From: Janthinobacterium lividum
GTDB taxonomy: Bacteria > Pseudomonadota > Gammaproteobacteria > Burkholderiales > Burkholderiaceae_D
Reading direction: 5' to 3'
Length of the DNA stretch: 64,000 bases
Assembly: GCF_034424625.1 (NCBI RefSeq)
Contig: NZ_CP139976.1
Location: 3,224,001-3,288,000 of the forward strand
A program made the position numbers and the translations under genes. A model generated the notes under the pieces. That model worked only from the letters and a program-made list of their open reading frames with translations. It was not told the DNA's origin and made no database searches. This document shows, in pieces, positions 63,562-64,000 of the stretch. Each line of letters starts with the position of its first letter. Within the stretch, counting starts at the first letter, position 1.

Positions 63562-64000
63562 ATGACAGGTATGAACCGTAATCCGGCGCTGGACACAGAG
63601 ATGCTCGGCCTGGTGCCGATGGTGGTGGAACAAAGCGGTCGCGGCGAGCGCTCGTATGATATTTACTCGCGCCTGCTGAAAGAACGCTTGATTTTCATGG
63701 TCGGCCCGGTCAATGACCAGATGGCCAACCTGGTTGTCGCCCAGCTGCTGTTCTTGGAAAGCGAAAATCCGGAAAAGGAAATCTCGCTCTACATCAACTC
63801 GCCAGGTGGTTCGGTCTCGGCCGGCATGGCCATCTACGACACCATGCAGTTCATCAAGCCGGACGTCTCGACCCTGTGCACGGGCATGGCTGCTTCGATG
63901 GGCGCTTTCCTGCTGGCCGCTGGCGCCAAGGGCAAGCGTTTCTCGCTGCCGAACTCGCGCATCATGATTCACCAGCCGTCCGGTGGTTCGCAAGGCATGG
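63562..64000 (+). CDS. clpP: ATP-dependent Clp protease proteolytic subunit, 5' part
   Basis: The gene runs off the window at codon 146. ATG at 63562 behind AAGGAAATGA. Catalytic Ser112 in [11 protein letters not shown] and His137 in MIHQPSGG are visible; Asp lies outside. ClpP degrades proteins delivered by ClpX/ClpA; clpX is expected just beyond the window. Confidence 0.96.
   Translation, partial: MTGMNRNPALDTEMLGLVPMVVEQSGRGERSYDIYSRLLKERLIFMVGPVNDQMANLVVAQLLFLESENPEKEISLYINSPGGSVSAGMAIYDTMQFIKPDVSTLCTGMAASMGAFLLAAGAKGKRFSLPNSRIMIHQPSGGSQGM

Overview
The window is a high-GC, densely packed chromosomal segment. Its gene order (tRNA-Leu, tig, clpP at the right end), protein sequences and gene content (malonate decarboxylase with MadLM, HpnCDE, SDR-type threonine dehydrogenase) point to a betaproteobacterium of the Oxalobacteraceae, most likely Janthinobacterium or a close relative. 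That assignment rests on recognition of protein families, not on a database search. No rRNA, CRISPR array, complete insertion sequence or prophage is visible.

Layout. 1-4672: 3' part of a malonate utilisation operon (mdcC-partial, mdcD, mdcE, madL, madM, mdcG, mdcH), followed directly by a ~100-nt structured element. 4785-8813: a TonB-dependent receptor and a PepSY iron-uptake-type membrane protein, the latter behind a near-perfect Fur box. 8934-11311: an RsbQ-like alpha/beta hydrolase overlapping a PAS-histidine kinase-REC protein. 11312-17130: an accessory stretch with an AT-rich repeat-bearing leader, a PixA/AidA-like gene, four small unknown genes (one with a HEPN-like motif), an amino-acid racemase, an IS-like scar and a lower-GC HipA-like kinase/DUF3037 pair. 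17130-28971: MFS transporter, SRPBCC protein, aldo/keto reductase with divergent LysR regulator, small unknowns, YidB, a LacI-type regulator, an Ig-like lipoprotein, a YegD-like Hsp70 and a DnaQ-like exonuclease. 29147-35992: a Sel1-repeat protein, a DUF4262 pair, an EAL-CBS-GGDEF protein and a prolyl oligopeptidase.

36081-41194 holds the complete five-gene STM4015-4014-4013-4012-4011 operon: LRR protein, ATP-grasp enzyme, phosphatase/sulfatase-fold hydrolase, HemW-like radical SAM and a second radical SAM with a cysteine-rich tail. It has the look of a post-translational modification or small-molecule pathway, but I know of no assigned function, and it is the best candidate here for an undescribed system. 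41286-45739 is a threonine/serine catabolic unit (XRE-cupin regulator, kbl, tdh, sdaA). 46872-49886 is thrC-moeA-moaD. 51560-53349 is a DUF2807/DUF1700 envelope-stress-like group. 53480-56613 is hpnC-hpnD-hpnE (squalene synthesis), and 56902-61160 is a two-gene RND efflux pump. The right edge has tRNA-Leu(UAG), trigger factor and the start of clpP.

Repeats. Two loci carry the same GTAGGTCGGATTAGC-type inverted repeat (36003-36094 and 45754-45840). Other long inverted repeats lie at 28224-28302 and 28988-29036.
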